Assembly (NCBI RefSeq): GCF_002211285.1
Contig: NZ_LOKX01000037.1
Location: forward strand, 1-64,000
DNA length: 64,000 nucleotides
Direction of reading: 5' to 3'
From: Rhizobium sp. R635
GTDB lineage: Bacteria; Pseudomonadota; Alphaproteobacteria; Rhizobiales; Rhizobiaceae
Positions within the stretch are counted from its first letter, which is position 1. Each line of letters starts with the position of its first letter. The translations under genes and the position numbers were made by a program. The notes below the pieces were generated by a model that saw only the letters and a list, made by a program, of their open reading frames with translations, was not told the DNA's origin and made no database searches. Of the stretch, positions 26,433 to 35,058 are shown piece by piece.

Positions 26433-27991
26433 TAGGCATTTTCCGTGTTGAGCAGCCGGATCGGCGTCAGGAACAGGATCTTCAGATCGAACCAGAGCGA
26501 CCAGTTCTCGATATAGTAGAGGTCGTAGGCCGTGCGGAACTTGATCTTCTCGTCATTGTCCACTTCGCCGCGCCAGCCGTTGATCTGCGCCCAGCCGGTG
26601 ACACCCGGTTTGACGCGGTGGCGGGCGAAATAACCCTCGACGACATCGGCGAAGGCGCGGTCGCGCGCCTGGGCGAGAACGGCATGCGGACGCGGGCCGA
26701 CGAGGGAGAGGTCGCCCTTCAGCACGTTGAAAAGCTGCGGCAGCTCGTCGATCGAGGTCTTGCGGATGAAACGGCCGACGCGGGTGACGCGCGGATCGCC
26801 CTTGGTCACGGCGGCCCTGCCTGTGGGGTCGCTCATGTTGGTGTACATCGAGCGGAACTTGAAGACGTTGATGACTTCGTTATTGAAGCCATGGCGCTTC
26901 TGCATGAAGAAGACAGGGCCCTCCGAGGTCGCCTTGATGGCGATGGCGGTCACGAGCATCAGCGGCCAGAGCAGCGCAAGCGCGACTATGGTGAAGAAGA
27001 TGTCGAAGCCGCGCTTGGCGACGGAATCCCAGTCGCGGATCGGCTTCTTGAAAATGTCGAGCATCGGCACCGAGCCGACATGAGAATAGGCGCGCGGCCT
27101 GAAACGCAGCCGGTTGGCATGGGCGGCAAGGCGGATATCGACCGGCAGGACCCAGAGCTTCTTCAGGAGATCGAAGATACGCGCCTCGGCCGAAAGCGGC
27201 AGGGCGATGATCAGCATGTCGATGCGCGTCAGCCGCACGAATTCGACGAGTTCGGCCACGGTGCCGAGTTTCGGATAACCGGCGACCATGATCGGCGAAC
27301 GCTTTTCGCCGCGGTCGTCGAAGATGCCGCAGATGCGGATGTCGTTGTCGGCCTGCTGTTCGAGGATGCGGATCAGCTCCTTGGCCGGTTCGCCGCCGCC
27401 GACGATGACGGCGCGCCGCTCCATGATGCCATTGCGCGCCCAGTTGCGGATGCCGTAAGCGACGAGGAAACGCTCGGCCGCCAGGAAAAGCGCGCCCACC
27501 ACGAACCAGGGGATACAGGCCTCGACCATCGCCCATGTCGTTCCGCGGACGAGCGCGAAAAAGCCGACGGTCAGGATAAGCGCGATCGTCCACGAGGCGA
27601 GGATGCGCGGCATCAACCGGAGCTTGGCCCGAAGTGCGGGAATGGTGTAGGTGTCGGCAAGCTGCAGGCCGACGACCGTCAAGGCCGAAGCGATCGCCGC
27701 CATGCCGGCGCGCATCAGCGGGGTATCGCTGCCGTCGCCCGGCCAGAAATAGTGAGCGATCAGGGCAATGGCGAATAGCGCCAGGAATTCCAGGAGCCGC
27801 AATTGCCCGATGATGATGACGGGCGATTGCGGGCCGTCGCGGAATTGTTCGGCGATCTGCCGGGCATAGGGATTGATCTCGATCGGCCCGGAGGATTTCT
27901 CCTCGGCCGCGTCGCTGCGCGCCTCGACGTCGGAAACTTGCTTGCGCAGCGCTTCTACGTCGAATTGATCGCCTTTTTCCAGTTTGTTCAT
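26429..27991 (-). CDS. Undecaprenyl-phosphate glucose/galactose phosphotransferase (WcaJ type)
   Basis: A 520-residue initiating phosphoglycosyltransferase. Residues about 60-190 form four or five membrane helices, then a nucleotide-binding-like domain (GGEPAKELIR, about 220), then the C-terminal bacterial sugar-transferase domain from KRGFDIFFTIVALALLWP (about 330). Catalytic features are visible: SEGPVFFMQKR, the Asp-Glu pair in KTSIDELPQLFNV, and SLVGPRP. It transfers a sugar-1-phosphate from UDP-sugar to the lipid carrier, the first step of Wzy-dependent polysaccharide synthesis. Family-typical length. It follows the GT4 gene by 56 bp and probably primes the polymer exported by this cluster; its relatives in Caulobacter (HfsE) and Agrobacterium (UppE) do this for polar adhesins. 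Confidence 0.9.
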   Translation of the reverse strand: MNKLEKGDQFDVEALRKQVSDVEARSDAAEEKSSGPIEINPYARQIAEQFRDGPQSPVIIIGQLRLLEFLALFAIALIAHYFWPGDGSDTPLMRAGMAAIASALTVVGLQLADTYTIPALRAKLRLMPRILASWTIALILTVGFFALVRGTTWAMVEACIPWFVVGALFLAAERFLVAYGIRNWARNGIMERRAVIVGGGEPAKELIRILEQQADNDIRICGIFDDRGEKRSPIMVAGYPKLGTVAELVEFVRLTRIDMLIIALPLSAEARIFDLLKKLWVLPVDIRLAAHANRLRFRPRAYSHVGSVPMLDIFKKPIRDWDSVAKRGFDIFFTIVALALLWPLMLVTAIAIKATSEGPVFFMQKRHGFNNEVINVFKFRSMYTNMSDPTGRAAVTKGDPRVTRVGRFIRKTSIDELPQLFNVLKGDLSLVGPRPHAVLAQARDRAFADVVEGYFARHRVKPGVTGWAQINGWRGEVDNDEKIKFRTAYDLYYIENWSLWFDLKILFLTPIRLLNTENAY

Positions 27992-28047
27992 GGGGTTTTG
28001 TCGCTCGTTGTCAGCAAGCGAAATACCAGAAAGCCCCTAAGAAATAT

Positions 28048-29217
28048 TTACGAGGCGACGGACATTGCTTGCTCGGCAGTGGGATCGACGAGCTCATGGT
28101 ACAATTTCAGGACATCCTGCGCCATCACCGCCGAGGAAAACACGGCCTTTACTGCGTCGCGCGAGGGCATTGTTTGGGCGTGCCAGCCGGGCGTGCTCAG
28201 CGCTTCCGCCATGACGCGGGCAAGATCGGCGGAATTGCCGGGCTCCACAAGGGCAGGGCTGTCCTTGCCGAGCACCTCGGGAATGCCGCCGACGCGGCTT
28301 GCGATGATCGTCTTGCCGGCGCCAAGCCCTTCGAGCACGATATAGGGCATGGCTTCGGCGCGCGAGGGGACGACGAGATTCTGCGCCATGGCGAAGGCTT
28401 CGTGGATGCGCATCGCCGGCAGCATGCCGATACGTTTACCGAGGCCGCGCTCGACCATCATTTCGCGGTAGCGGTCGCGGTCAGGCCCGTCGCCGATCAT
28501 CAGCGCCGAAAGCGGCCTGCCGAGCAGCCGCTCGGTCTTGGCGAAGGCATCGACAAACAGATCGGGACCCTTGAGGTCCCGAAGCATCCCGACATAGATG
28601 AAATGAACGGCATCCGACCGGGTGTGGATCGGCTCGAATTCACGCTCTCCGATGCCGTTGTAGATCAGTTTCGTCTTCGTTCGCGGCTTGCCCACCTTGC
28701 GGGCATAGGTGTCGCGCTCGTATTCGCAGATGAAGACCAGCGCATCCGTGAAATATTCCTGCAGGCGCTCCATCCTGAGGACGAACTGTCCTGTGAATGA
28801 GGAGCGCGAATAATGCAGGCTTCCGCCGTGCGCGGTATAGAGGCGGGCTACGCGATACCTGTTCACCCGCAGAGCTGAGCCGGCAAGTCGCGCGAGCACG
28901 CCGCCTTTGGCGCCGTGTCCGTGCAGCACATCCGGCCGCAAACTTTTGATTTTCTTGTACGTATCCCACATCGTTGCAATATCGGACGGGCTGACGGAGC
29001 GCCGGATCGGCACGCGTGTCAGGCCGAGCGACAGATAGGGACGGATATCGTCGAAAAGGCTGTCCTCATGTTCGCCGCCGGTCGAGCTGTCGCAGAGGAT
29101 GCCGATTTCATGACCGGCCTTGCTGTGCTCTTCGACGAGATCGCGGACATGGCGGAAGATCCCGCCGACCGGCGACCTGAAGCAGTGGAGGATGCGGAGC
29201 GGCTTCTCTGTTGCCAT
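28048..29217 (-). CDS. Glycosyltransferase family 4 protein (GT-B)
   Basis: A 389-residue GT-B enzyme. The N-terminal lobe begins with RILHCFRSPVGGIFRHV, and the donor-binding lobe has VGMLRDLKGPDLFVDAF and the family's E-x7-E in RAEAMPYIVLEGLGAGK (about residues 310-326). It probably adds a sugar to the lipid-linked repeat unit. The start is three bases after the exporter's stop, so translation is coupled. From memory, the R. leguminosarum bv. viciae glucomannan gene gmsA lies on the chromosome shortly after celA; this gene or the next one down is the likely equivalent, which I could not confirm. Confidence 0.85.
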   Translation of the reverse strand: MATEKPLRILHCFRSPVGGIFRHVRDLVEEHSKAGHEIGILCDSSTGGEHEDSLFDDIRPYLSLGLTRVPIRRSVSPSDIATMWDTYKKIKSLRPDVLHGHGAKGGVLARLAGSALRVNRYRVARLYTAHGGSLHYSRSSFTGQFVLRMERLQEYFTDALVFICEYERDTYARKVGKPRTKTKLIYNGIGEREFEPIHTRSDAVHFIYVGMLRDLKGPDLFVDAFAKTERLLGRPLSALMIGDGPDRDRYREMMVERGLGKRIGMLPAMRIHEAFAMAQNLVVPSRAEAMPYIVLEGLGAGKTIIASRVGGIPEVLGKDSPALVEPGNSADLARVMAEALSTPGWHAQTMPSRDAVKAVFSSAVMAQDVLKLYHELVDPTAEQAMSVAS

Positions 29218-29220
29218 CGC

Positions 29221-29796
29221 TCAGAAGAGCCGTTCGCGGACGTAGATCGTGTCGCCGGCGATGATCGGCCCGGATATGTTGATGCGGCCGGTCAGCACCT
29301 CTCCGTTGATCTTGCGGGTGACGTCGACCATGCTCTGGTTGGCGCGGCTGGAGAAACCGCCGGCAACCGCGATGGCGTTCTGCACCGTCATACCGGGAAC
29401 ATAGGCATACTGGCCGGGCTGGCCGACTTCGCCCATGATGAAGATCGATCGGTAGCGATCGACGTCGATGGTGACGTCGGGGTCGCGAAGATAGCCCTGC
29501 TGCAGTTTCTGGGCGATCTGCCCGGAGAGTTGCTGCAGGGTCCGGCCGCGGGCAGGGACCTGGCCGATGAGGGGGAAGGCGATATAGCCGGCCTGATCCA
29601 CCGTATAGGTATTGGTCAGGCTCTGCTGATCGAAGACGGTGATGCGCAGACGGTCGCCGCTGTCGAGCGTATAGGGCTGGATCGTCGCCTCGTTAAAGGC
29701 CTTCGGCGCCGGCTTATACGTCGTGCAGCCGCCCAATGCTGCCGTCATGGCTGCAAGGCTCAGGGCCAAAAGGATCTTGGGCGGGGCGACAGACAT
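29221..29796 (-). CDS. Short polysaccharide export lipoprotein (OPX/Wza family)
   Basis: A 191-residue lipoprotein (LSLAAMTAALGGC lipobox, Cys near residue 24) with the polysaccharide-export domain (YTLDSGDRLRITVFDQQSLT) and one SLBB domain (YRSIFIMGEVGQPGQYAYVPGMTVQNAI). Classical Wza is about twice as long, with repeated SLBB-like domains and a C-terminal amphipathic helix that forms the outer-membrane pore; these are absent. This is a short OPX protein that probably stays periplasmic and needs a separate outer-membrane partner. It is the first gene of the minus-strand operon and is divergent from the co-polymerase gene at 29987. Confidence 0.85.
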   Translation of the reverse strand: MSVAPPKILLALSLAAMTAALGGCTTYKPAPKAFNEATIQPYTLDSGDRLRITVFDQQSLTNTYTVDQAGYIAFPLIGQVPARGRTLQQLSGQIAQKLQQGYLRDPDVTIDVDRYRSIFIMGEVGQPGQYAYVPGMTVQNAIAVAGGFSSRANQSMVDVTRKINGEVLTGRINISGPIIAGDTIYVRERLF

Positions 29797-29986
29797 CCGC
29801 TTGTGCTCACAGAAAATGAACTTGGTGAAGCCGTTATCGATCCGTTAGGGTTAATGCCCGGTAAAGGGCGCATGCAATTTCCCGGTTTCCTTCGCCGACC
29901 TCGCTCATTTCTTGGCAGGATCGCCATTAACCGTTGAGTTACCATGGTCGTTTACGCTTGCGGCTCGTTTGTTGTGGAGTAAGAGC

Positions 29987-32155
29987 ATGTCCGGCGTAGT
30001 GCGTGATCAGGATGTGGACATCGACCTCGGCCAGCTGGTCCGCGCTGTTTGGGCGCGCCGCCTCAGGGTTTTGGCGATTACTCTGGTGGCGGCAGGTGCC
30101 GCCTTCGCCGGCGCCAAGCTCATGTCGCCGCAATATCGCAGCGAAACACGGCTCCTCATCGAACCCCGCGCACCGGCCTTCGCCAGCACCCAGCAGGCCA
30201 ATGACGCGAGTGCTGGCCCGCTGATGGACGAGTTGAATATCGCCAGCCAGGTGCAGCTCCTGCAATCGGCCGATCTCCTCAAGCGGGTCATCAACGACCT
30301 GAAGCTCTATAACCTGCCGGAATTCGACGACGCCGCCAATGGCTCTGCCATGAGCAGTATCCTGGTGAAACTGCACCTGAAGAAGAACCCGCTGGAAAAC
30401 CCGCCGGAAGAGCGCGTCATCGACGCCTTCATCGAACGGCTGCAAGTCTATCAGGTGCCGGGTTCGCGCGTCATCGGCATCACCTTCACTTCGAAGGATC
30501 CGAAGCTCGCCGCCGCCATCCCGAACGTCATGGCGAAGGTCTACCTCTCGATCCAGAGCGGCGCCAAGCTCGATTCCAATTCGGAGGCGACGCGCTGGCT
30601 GGAGCCGGAAATCGAAAACCTGCGCCGGAAGGTTAGCGAGGCCGAGCAGAAGGTTGCCGAATATCGCACCACTTACGGGCTCTTGCAGACGAACGGCACG
30701 ACCACCTTTCCGGCACAGCAATTGAACGATATCTCCGCCGAGCTGACCCGCGTGCGTGGAGACAAGGCAAATGCCGAGGCGAGGGCGCAGGCGGTGCGTA
30801 ATGCGCTGTCTTCGGGCGAGGCTTCCGACACGCTGCCTGACATCATGTCCTCACAGGCGATCCAGCGGCTGAAGGGGACCGAATCCGGCCTGCAGTCGCA
30901 GATCTCAGACCTGCAGACCAGTCTTCTCAACAATCATCCGCGGCTGAAAAGCCTGCGCGCCCAGCTCTCCGATATCCGCGGCCAAATCCGCCAGGAGACG
31001 CAAAAGATCCTGGCGAGCATCGAAAACGAAGCGAAGGTTGCCGATCTGCGCGCGAGCGAGCTGGAGCGCCAGAAGGACGCTGTGCAGGCCAACAGCGCCC
31101 GCGCCGGCGAAGACGAGGTCGGCCTCAACGCGCTGGAGCGTGAGGCAAATGCGCAGCGCCAGTTGCTCGAAACCTATCTGGTTCGCTACCGCGAGGCGGC
31201 TTCCCGCGCCGACAGCAATTCGAGCCCTGCCGATGCCCGCATCGTTTCCAAGGCGATCGAACCGGTCGATCCCTATTTCCCGAAGGTCGTGCCGATCGTC
31301 GTCGTCGCCGCTGTCGCGACGCTGATCGTGAGCGCGATCGTCATCATGCTGGCCGAGCTCTTCAGCGGCCGGGCGCTCCGAGCCGTCGATACCGCGCCGA
31401 AGGAGTCGGAAGACGAAGCGGCCGTCGAGAACGACGTGCCGCAGGCCGCTCCGGTTGTCGTTGCCGCCGCCAGAAAACCTGTCCAGCCGAGCATGCTCGC
31501 CGTCGCCGCGGATGAGGATGACGAAGTCGAGGACGTGGAGGCTGCCGAACAGGCATCGGAGGACGACAATGAATTCTCCATTGCCTCCGTTGCGGACTAT
31601 CTTACGGACAGCCGCGCGCCGCTGGCGATCGCCATATCTCCGACCGGTGACAATGGTTCGACGGCGACGGTTTCGCTGACCCGCATGCTTGCCGATGCTG
31701 GACGCCGCGTCATTCTGATCGACATGACCGGTTCCGGTTATCCCACAGAACTGATGGCAGAGGACCGGGCGGCCCTTGGTGTCACGGATCTGCTTTGCGG
31801 CGAGGCCGCCTTTGGCGACACGATTCATGGCGACCGTTTTTCCGACGCGCATCTGATCCCGCAGGGCCAGAGCGATGTGCGCCGCGCCATGCGTGGCGTC
31901 GACCGGCTTTCGCTGCTCCTCGATGCGCTCGCTGCCGCCTATGACCTTGTCGTCGTCGAGTGCGGTGCGGCCGATGTCGCCGGCGTTTCACGACTGACGC
32001 GCAGCCGCGACGTCGAGATCATCCTCTCTCTGCCGGAGGTCGAGGAGACCATCTTCGTGACGCTGATGACGGACTTCCAGGCGGCAGGCTATGAGCGTGT
32101 CGTGCTGATGTCGGGCGGGGATGGGTCGGAGCAGGCATTCGGCCGGGCCGCCTGA
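29987..32155 (+). CDS. Wzc/GumC-type polysaccharide co-polymerase with degenerate C-terminal P-loop
   Basis: A 722-residue inner-membrane co-polymerase. Residues about 18-60 hold the first membrane helix and the Wzz segment (DIDLGQLVRAVWARR), residues about 200-400 are a long periplasmic coiled coil, and PYFPKVVPIVVVAAVATLIVSAIVIM near 420-445 is the second helix. An acidic linker (about 470-520) leads to a C-terminal P-loop-like domain. The expected Walker A is replaced by SPTGDNGSTATVSLT with no invariant Lys, Walker A' is VILIDMTGSG, and there is no C-terminal Tyr cluster. It probably controls chain length or export without kinase activity, like Caulobacter HfsA. Divergent from the exporter, with 190 bp between starts. 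Confidence 0.85.
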   Translation: MSGVVRDQDVDIDLGQLVRAVWARRLRVLAITLVAAGAAFAGAKLMSPQYRSETRLLIEPRAPAFASTQQANDASAGPLMDELNIASQVQLLQSADLLKRVINDLKLYNLPEFDDAANGSAMSSILVKLHLKKNPLENPPEERVIDAFIERLQVYQVPGSRVIGITFTSKDPKLAAAIPNVMAKVYLSIQSGAKLDSNSEATRWLEPEIENLRRKVSEAEQKVAEYRTTYGLLQTNGTTTFPAQQLNDISAELTRVRGDKANAEARAQAVRNALSSGEASDTLPDIMSSQAIQRLKGTESGLQSQISDLQTSLLNNHPRLKSLRAQLSDIRGQIRQETQKILASIENEAKVADLRASELERQKDAVQANSARAGEDEVGLNALEREANAQRQLLETYLVRYREAASRADSNSSPADARIVSKAIEPVDPYFPKVVPIVVVAAVATLIVSAIVIMLAELFSGRALRAVDTAPKESEDEAAVENDVPQAAPVVVAAARKPVQPSMLAVAADEDDEVEDVEAAEQASEDDNEFSIASVADYLTDSRAPLAIAISPTGDNGSTATVSLTRMLADAGRRVILIDMTGSGYPTELMAEDRAALGVTDLLCGEAAFGDTIHGDRFSDAHLIPQGQSDVRRAMRGVDRLSLLLDALAAAYDLVVVECGAADVAGVSRLTRSRDVEIILSLPEVEETIFVTLMTDFQAAGYERVVLMSGGDGSEQAFGRAA

Positions 32156-32158
32156 GCG

Positions 32159-33400
32159 TCAGCTGATCCGCGCCCTTATGCCCTGGGCGAACTTATAGAG
32201 CTTGGGCCGCGCCTTGATATGCGCCTTGCCGCGGGTGACGAGCCGATGCGCGGCGCCGGCGGCGACGCCGAGCGGCGAGACCGGCAGCACTACGTCGTAA
32301 TGCGCCGTCTCGACCGGCGCCCAGGAACGTTTGTAGGTCTGATCGCCGAGGCCGAAATCGAACAGCGCCACGCCCTTGCCATGCAGTCCCGAGATGGTCT
32401 GCCAATAGAGGAATTCGCCGGGGCTCGTATCCGGCACAAGCTCTTCGTCGATCGCGCCGAACTGGCAGATGATGTGATCGCCCTTGCGCGAGATACCCGA
32501 AATCGCGGCGATACGGCCTTCGTTTTCGCCCTTGAGCCGCAGCACGTGCATCTGCAGCCCGAAATACTGGCTGGCGTCATCTCGCTTGTCGATGAGGCCG
32601 TGCAGAAAGGCCTGCGTCTCCTTGTCGGCGAAGACGTCGGGCAGGCCGAGGCTGGCAAAGCGGGCGCTCTTCAGGCGGAAGAACGTATCGAGCAGGCGAT
32701 GCTGCTCTTCCGACGTTTCAGGAATGACGTATTCGAAGCCGCCAGCTGCCTCGAGACGTTTCGACTGAACGCGGAATTTCTTGCGCCGGCTCTTGGCGTT
32801 GAGCTGTTTCAGCGTTTCCTCGAAGGTGGAAAGCAGCGGCAGCTGGTAGGCGTGGTTCTGGTTCTGCACCATCGGCAGCCCCGTCAGCGGCGTCTGCCGC
32901 CCGCGCCATTCCAGCGGAATGTTCTGCAGCAGCAGCAGATCGGCCCGGCCCTTCAGCGCCTGCTGGAGCTGGCCGGCGAACTTGTCGGCGTCGATGCTGC
33001 CGCCGCTGTCTGCAAAGCTTTCGGAAAACAGACCGGTATTGATGTTGCTGTGATCGGCGGCGATGAACTTCGCGACGGAAAGCCCGCGAGATTTGACGAT
33101 CTCGACCGGCAGAATGAAAGCGGCCTGGCCGGCATGGGTGCCTTTGAGGATCGCCAGCGGCCTCTGAAAGGCGCTTACCCAGGCGGCGCACCAGTCGTAG
33201 CTCTGATGCAGCGACTGGAGATTATCGCGCTCCAGAGCTCGCCAGTCGTCCTCCAGCGGCTGCATTGCCTCGAAAACGCTGATGTCGATTTCGGCCATGG
33301 CGAGTTTCATGCTCAGCTGGCGCAGGTTCGAAAGGGCTGTCTCGGCCAGCGCTGCGTCGTCTGACGCTTGTTCATCGACATCGAGCTTTTGCGTCTGCAC
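32159..33400 (-). CDS. FemAB/GNAT-type acyltransferase (Acetyltransf_6, HfsK-like)
   Basis: A 413-residue protein with two GNAT-like lobes of the BioF2/FemAB type. Recognisable blocks are SYDWCAAWVSAFQ near residue 68, RRKKFRVQSKRLEA near 205 and LYWQTISGLHGKGVALFDFGLG near 330, the last being the usual C-terminal signature. Such proteins acylate lipid-linked saccharides; Caulobacter HfsK acts on holdfast polysaccharide. It is convergent with the co-polymerase gene (three bases between stops), so it belongs to the same cluster. A start at 33310 (MKLAMAEI) is possible. Substrate is inferred from context only. Confidence 0.75.
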   Translation of the reverse strand: MQTQKLDVDEQASDDAALAETALSNLRQLSMKLAMAEIDISVFEAMQPLEDDWRALERDNLQSLHQSYDWCAAWVSAFQRPLAILKGTHAGQAAFILPVEIVKSRGLSVAKFIAADHSNINTGLFSESFADSGGSIDADKFAGQLQQALKGRADLLLLQNIPLEWRGRQTPLTGLPMVQNQNHAYQLPLLSTFEETLKQLNAKSRRKKFRVQSKRLEAAGGFEYVIPETSEEQHRLLDTFFRLKSARFASLGLPDVFADKETQAFLHGLIDKRDDASQYFGLQMHVLRLKGENEGRIAAISGISRKGDHIICQFGAIDEELVPDTSPGEFLYWQTISGLHGKGVALFDFGLGDQTYKRSWAPVETAHYDVVLPVSPLGVAAGAAHRLVTRGKAHIKARPKLYKFAQGIRARIS

Positions 33401-33515
33401 GGGTGGTCTCCGGTCAAGAATGCTGAGCGGAAGGTAGGGGTGCCTGACGTATATTTGGTTTAACTGGAGGTGGTGGGCGAGGTTTTCCGCTGATCACGGT
33501 TATTCCGCCGTTAAT

Positions 33516-33613
33516 GCATGTCGCTCGGAACTGTGCAGCGGTTCCGAGATAACGACATGCATAAAACAGGGGGTCAAAGTGCTGCGCATGATCAAGTTTG
33601 GTGCGACGCGCTG
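33516..33613. repeat. RIME1-like repeat, diverged copy C
   Basis: The first dyad is well preserved: arms GCATGTCG (33516-33523) and CGACATGC (33553-33560) enclose CTCGGAAC, loop TGTGCAGCG and GTTCCGAG. The trailing TAAAACA and a degraded second module (AAAGTGC to GCGACGCGCT) are also recognisable. The inner stem differs in sequence from copies A and B but is perfectly self-complementary. It lies between the FemAB-like gene and DUF2842. Confidence 0.65.
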
Positions 33614-33620
33614 GGTGATC

Positions 33621-33830
33621 TTACCGCTGGCGGGGGCCGGCCATCCATTTGATGATCACCATCGCCGGCAAGACCCAAAGCAGACCGGTCAGGAAGAAAT
33701 AGAGGAGGTGTCCCCACCAGGGCGCGTTGCCGAGCGTTGCCACCGCGATCGTATTGGCCAGCAGCGCATAGCCGAGCACGAGCACGATGATGAGGATCGT
33801 GCCGATGAATTTGCGGAGGCGGATGGGCAT
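33621..33830 (-). CDS. DUF2842 small membrane protein
   Basis: A 69-residue protein with two membrane helices (FIGTILIIVLVLGYALLAN and the segment around GHLLYFFLTGLLWVLPAM). The lengths and the PWWGHLLYF pattern match DUF2842, a small alphaproteobacterial membrane family often found by ctaA. It is divergent from ctaA with about 115 bp between starts. Function unknown. Confidence 0.8.
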   Translation of the reverse strand: MPIRLRKFIGTILIIVLVLGYALLANTIAVATLGNAPWWGHLLYFFLTGLLWVLPAMVIIKWMAGPRQR

Positions 33831-33944
33831 CGGTTATCTCTTGGATTGGACGCATCGACCGGCGCGACGGCATGCCGCAAAGGTTCGGGGCTTGTTTTGC
33901 ATGAGCCGGTGGGGCAAATCAACACCCGGATAGAAGGAGACATC

Positions 33945-35048
33945 ATGGCCGTCGCGAACCTCATCACGGAACAGGCGATCCGCAGCGAAATGCGAAAGCA
34001 GGACCGCGATCGCCGCGCCGTGCGCCTCTGGCTCGGTTTCGTGCTCTTGGCGCTTTTCTGTCTCGTGCTCGTCGGAGGCGCCACGCGGCTCACCAACTCC
34101 GGCCTGTCGATCACCGAATGGAAGCCGATCCACGGCGTCATCCCGCCGCTGTCGGTTGCCGAATGGGAGGAGGAGTTCCGCCTCTACCAGCGCATTCCCG
34201 AATTTCAGCAATTGAACAGCTCGATGACCGTCGAGGAATTCAAGAGCATCTTCTGGTGGGAATGGGCGCACCGGCTGATCGCCCGCGGCATCGGCGTGAT
34301 CTTCGCCCTGCCGCTGATCTATTTCTGGCTGACAGGGCGGATCGAGAAGCGCCTGCGCTGGCCGCTCCTGGGCATCCTGGCGCTCGGCGGCCTGCAGGGC
34401 TTCATCGGCTGGTGGATGGTATCGTCAGGGCTTTCCGTCCGCACCGACGTCAGTCAGTATAGACTGGCAACCCATCTCGTCATGGCGTGCCTGATCTTCG
34501 CCTCCTGCATGTGGATCATGCGCGGCCTCTCCAGGCATTCCAACGATCCGATGCCGGCGCGAAGCTCGCGCGGCTTTGCCGCCGCGATCGCCATTTTCTC
34601 GCTGTTCCAGATCTATCTCGGCGCTCTTGTGGCTGGGCTCGACGCCGGCTTTTCCTACAATACCTGGCCGCTGATGGACGGGGCCGTCATCCCCTCCGAT
34701 CTGCTGATACAGCAACCCTTCTGGATCAATGCCTTCGAGAACCCGAAAACGGTGCAGTTCATCCATCGCGTCGGCGCCTATACGCTCTTCGCACTGACGC
34801 TCATTAATATGGTGATTGCGCTGCGCGCGGCATCATGGACCACACATGCTCGCCGCGCTGTCCTGCTCTTCGCGCTGGTGACGCTACAGGCGGCGATCGG
34901 CATTGCCACGCTGCTGATGCAGGTGCCGCTTCACTGGGGCCTGCTGCACCAGGCCGGCGCACTTGTCGTTTTCGGCTTCGCTGTTGCCAACTGGCGAGGC
35001 TTTTACGGCGAATATCCGCGTGAGACGGTGATCGCGGAACACGATTGA
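33945..35048 (+). CDS. ctaA: Heme A synthase CtaA (COX15 type)
   Basis: A 367-residue inner-membrane enzyme that oxidises heme O to heme A for cytochrome aa3 oxidase. It has about eight membrane helices. The N-terminal signature VGGATRLTNSGLSITEWKP is diagnostic of the COX15/CtaA family, and His residues occur in WEWAHRL, HLVMA, VQFIHRVGAY and HWGLLHQAGA, the expected heme ligands. Length matches the alphaproteobacterial type 2 form. The ATG at 33945 has a GAAGGAGA ribosome site seven bases upstream. Divergent from the DUF2842 gene. Confidence 0.95.
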   Translation: MAVANLITEQAIRSEMRKQDRDRRAVRLWLGFVLLALFCLVLVGGATRLTNSGLSITEWKPIHGVIPPLSVAEWEEEFRLYQRIPEFQQLNSSMTVEEFKSIFWWEWAHRLIARGIGVIFALPLIYFWLTGRIEKRLRWPLLGILALGGLQGFIGWWMVSSGLSVRTDVSQYRLATHLVMACLIFASCMWIMRGLSRHSNDPMPARSSRGFAAAIAIFSLFQIYLGALVAGLDAGFSYNTWPLMDGAVIPSDLLIQQPFWINAFENPKTVQFIHRVGAYTLFALTLINMVIALRAASWTTHARRAVLLFALVTLQAAIGIATLLMQVPLHWGLLHQAGALVVFGFAVANWRGFYGEYPRETVIAEHD

Positions 35049-35058
35049 GCTCGCCGCT

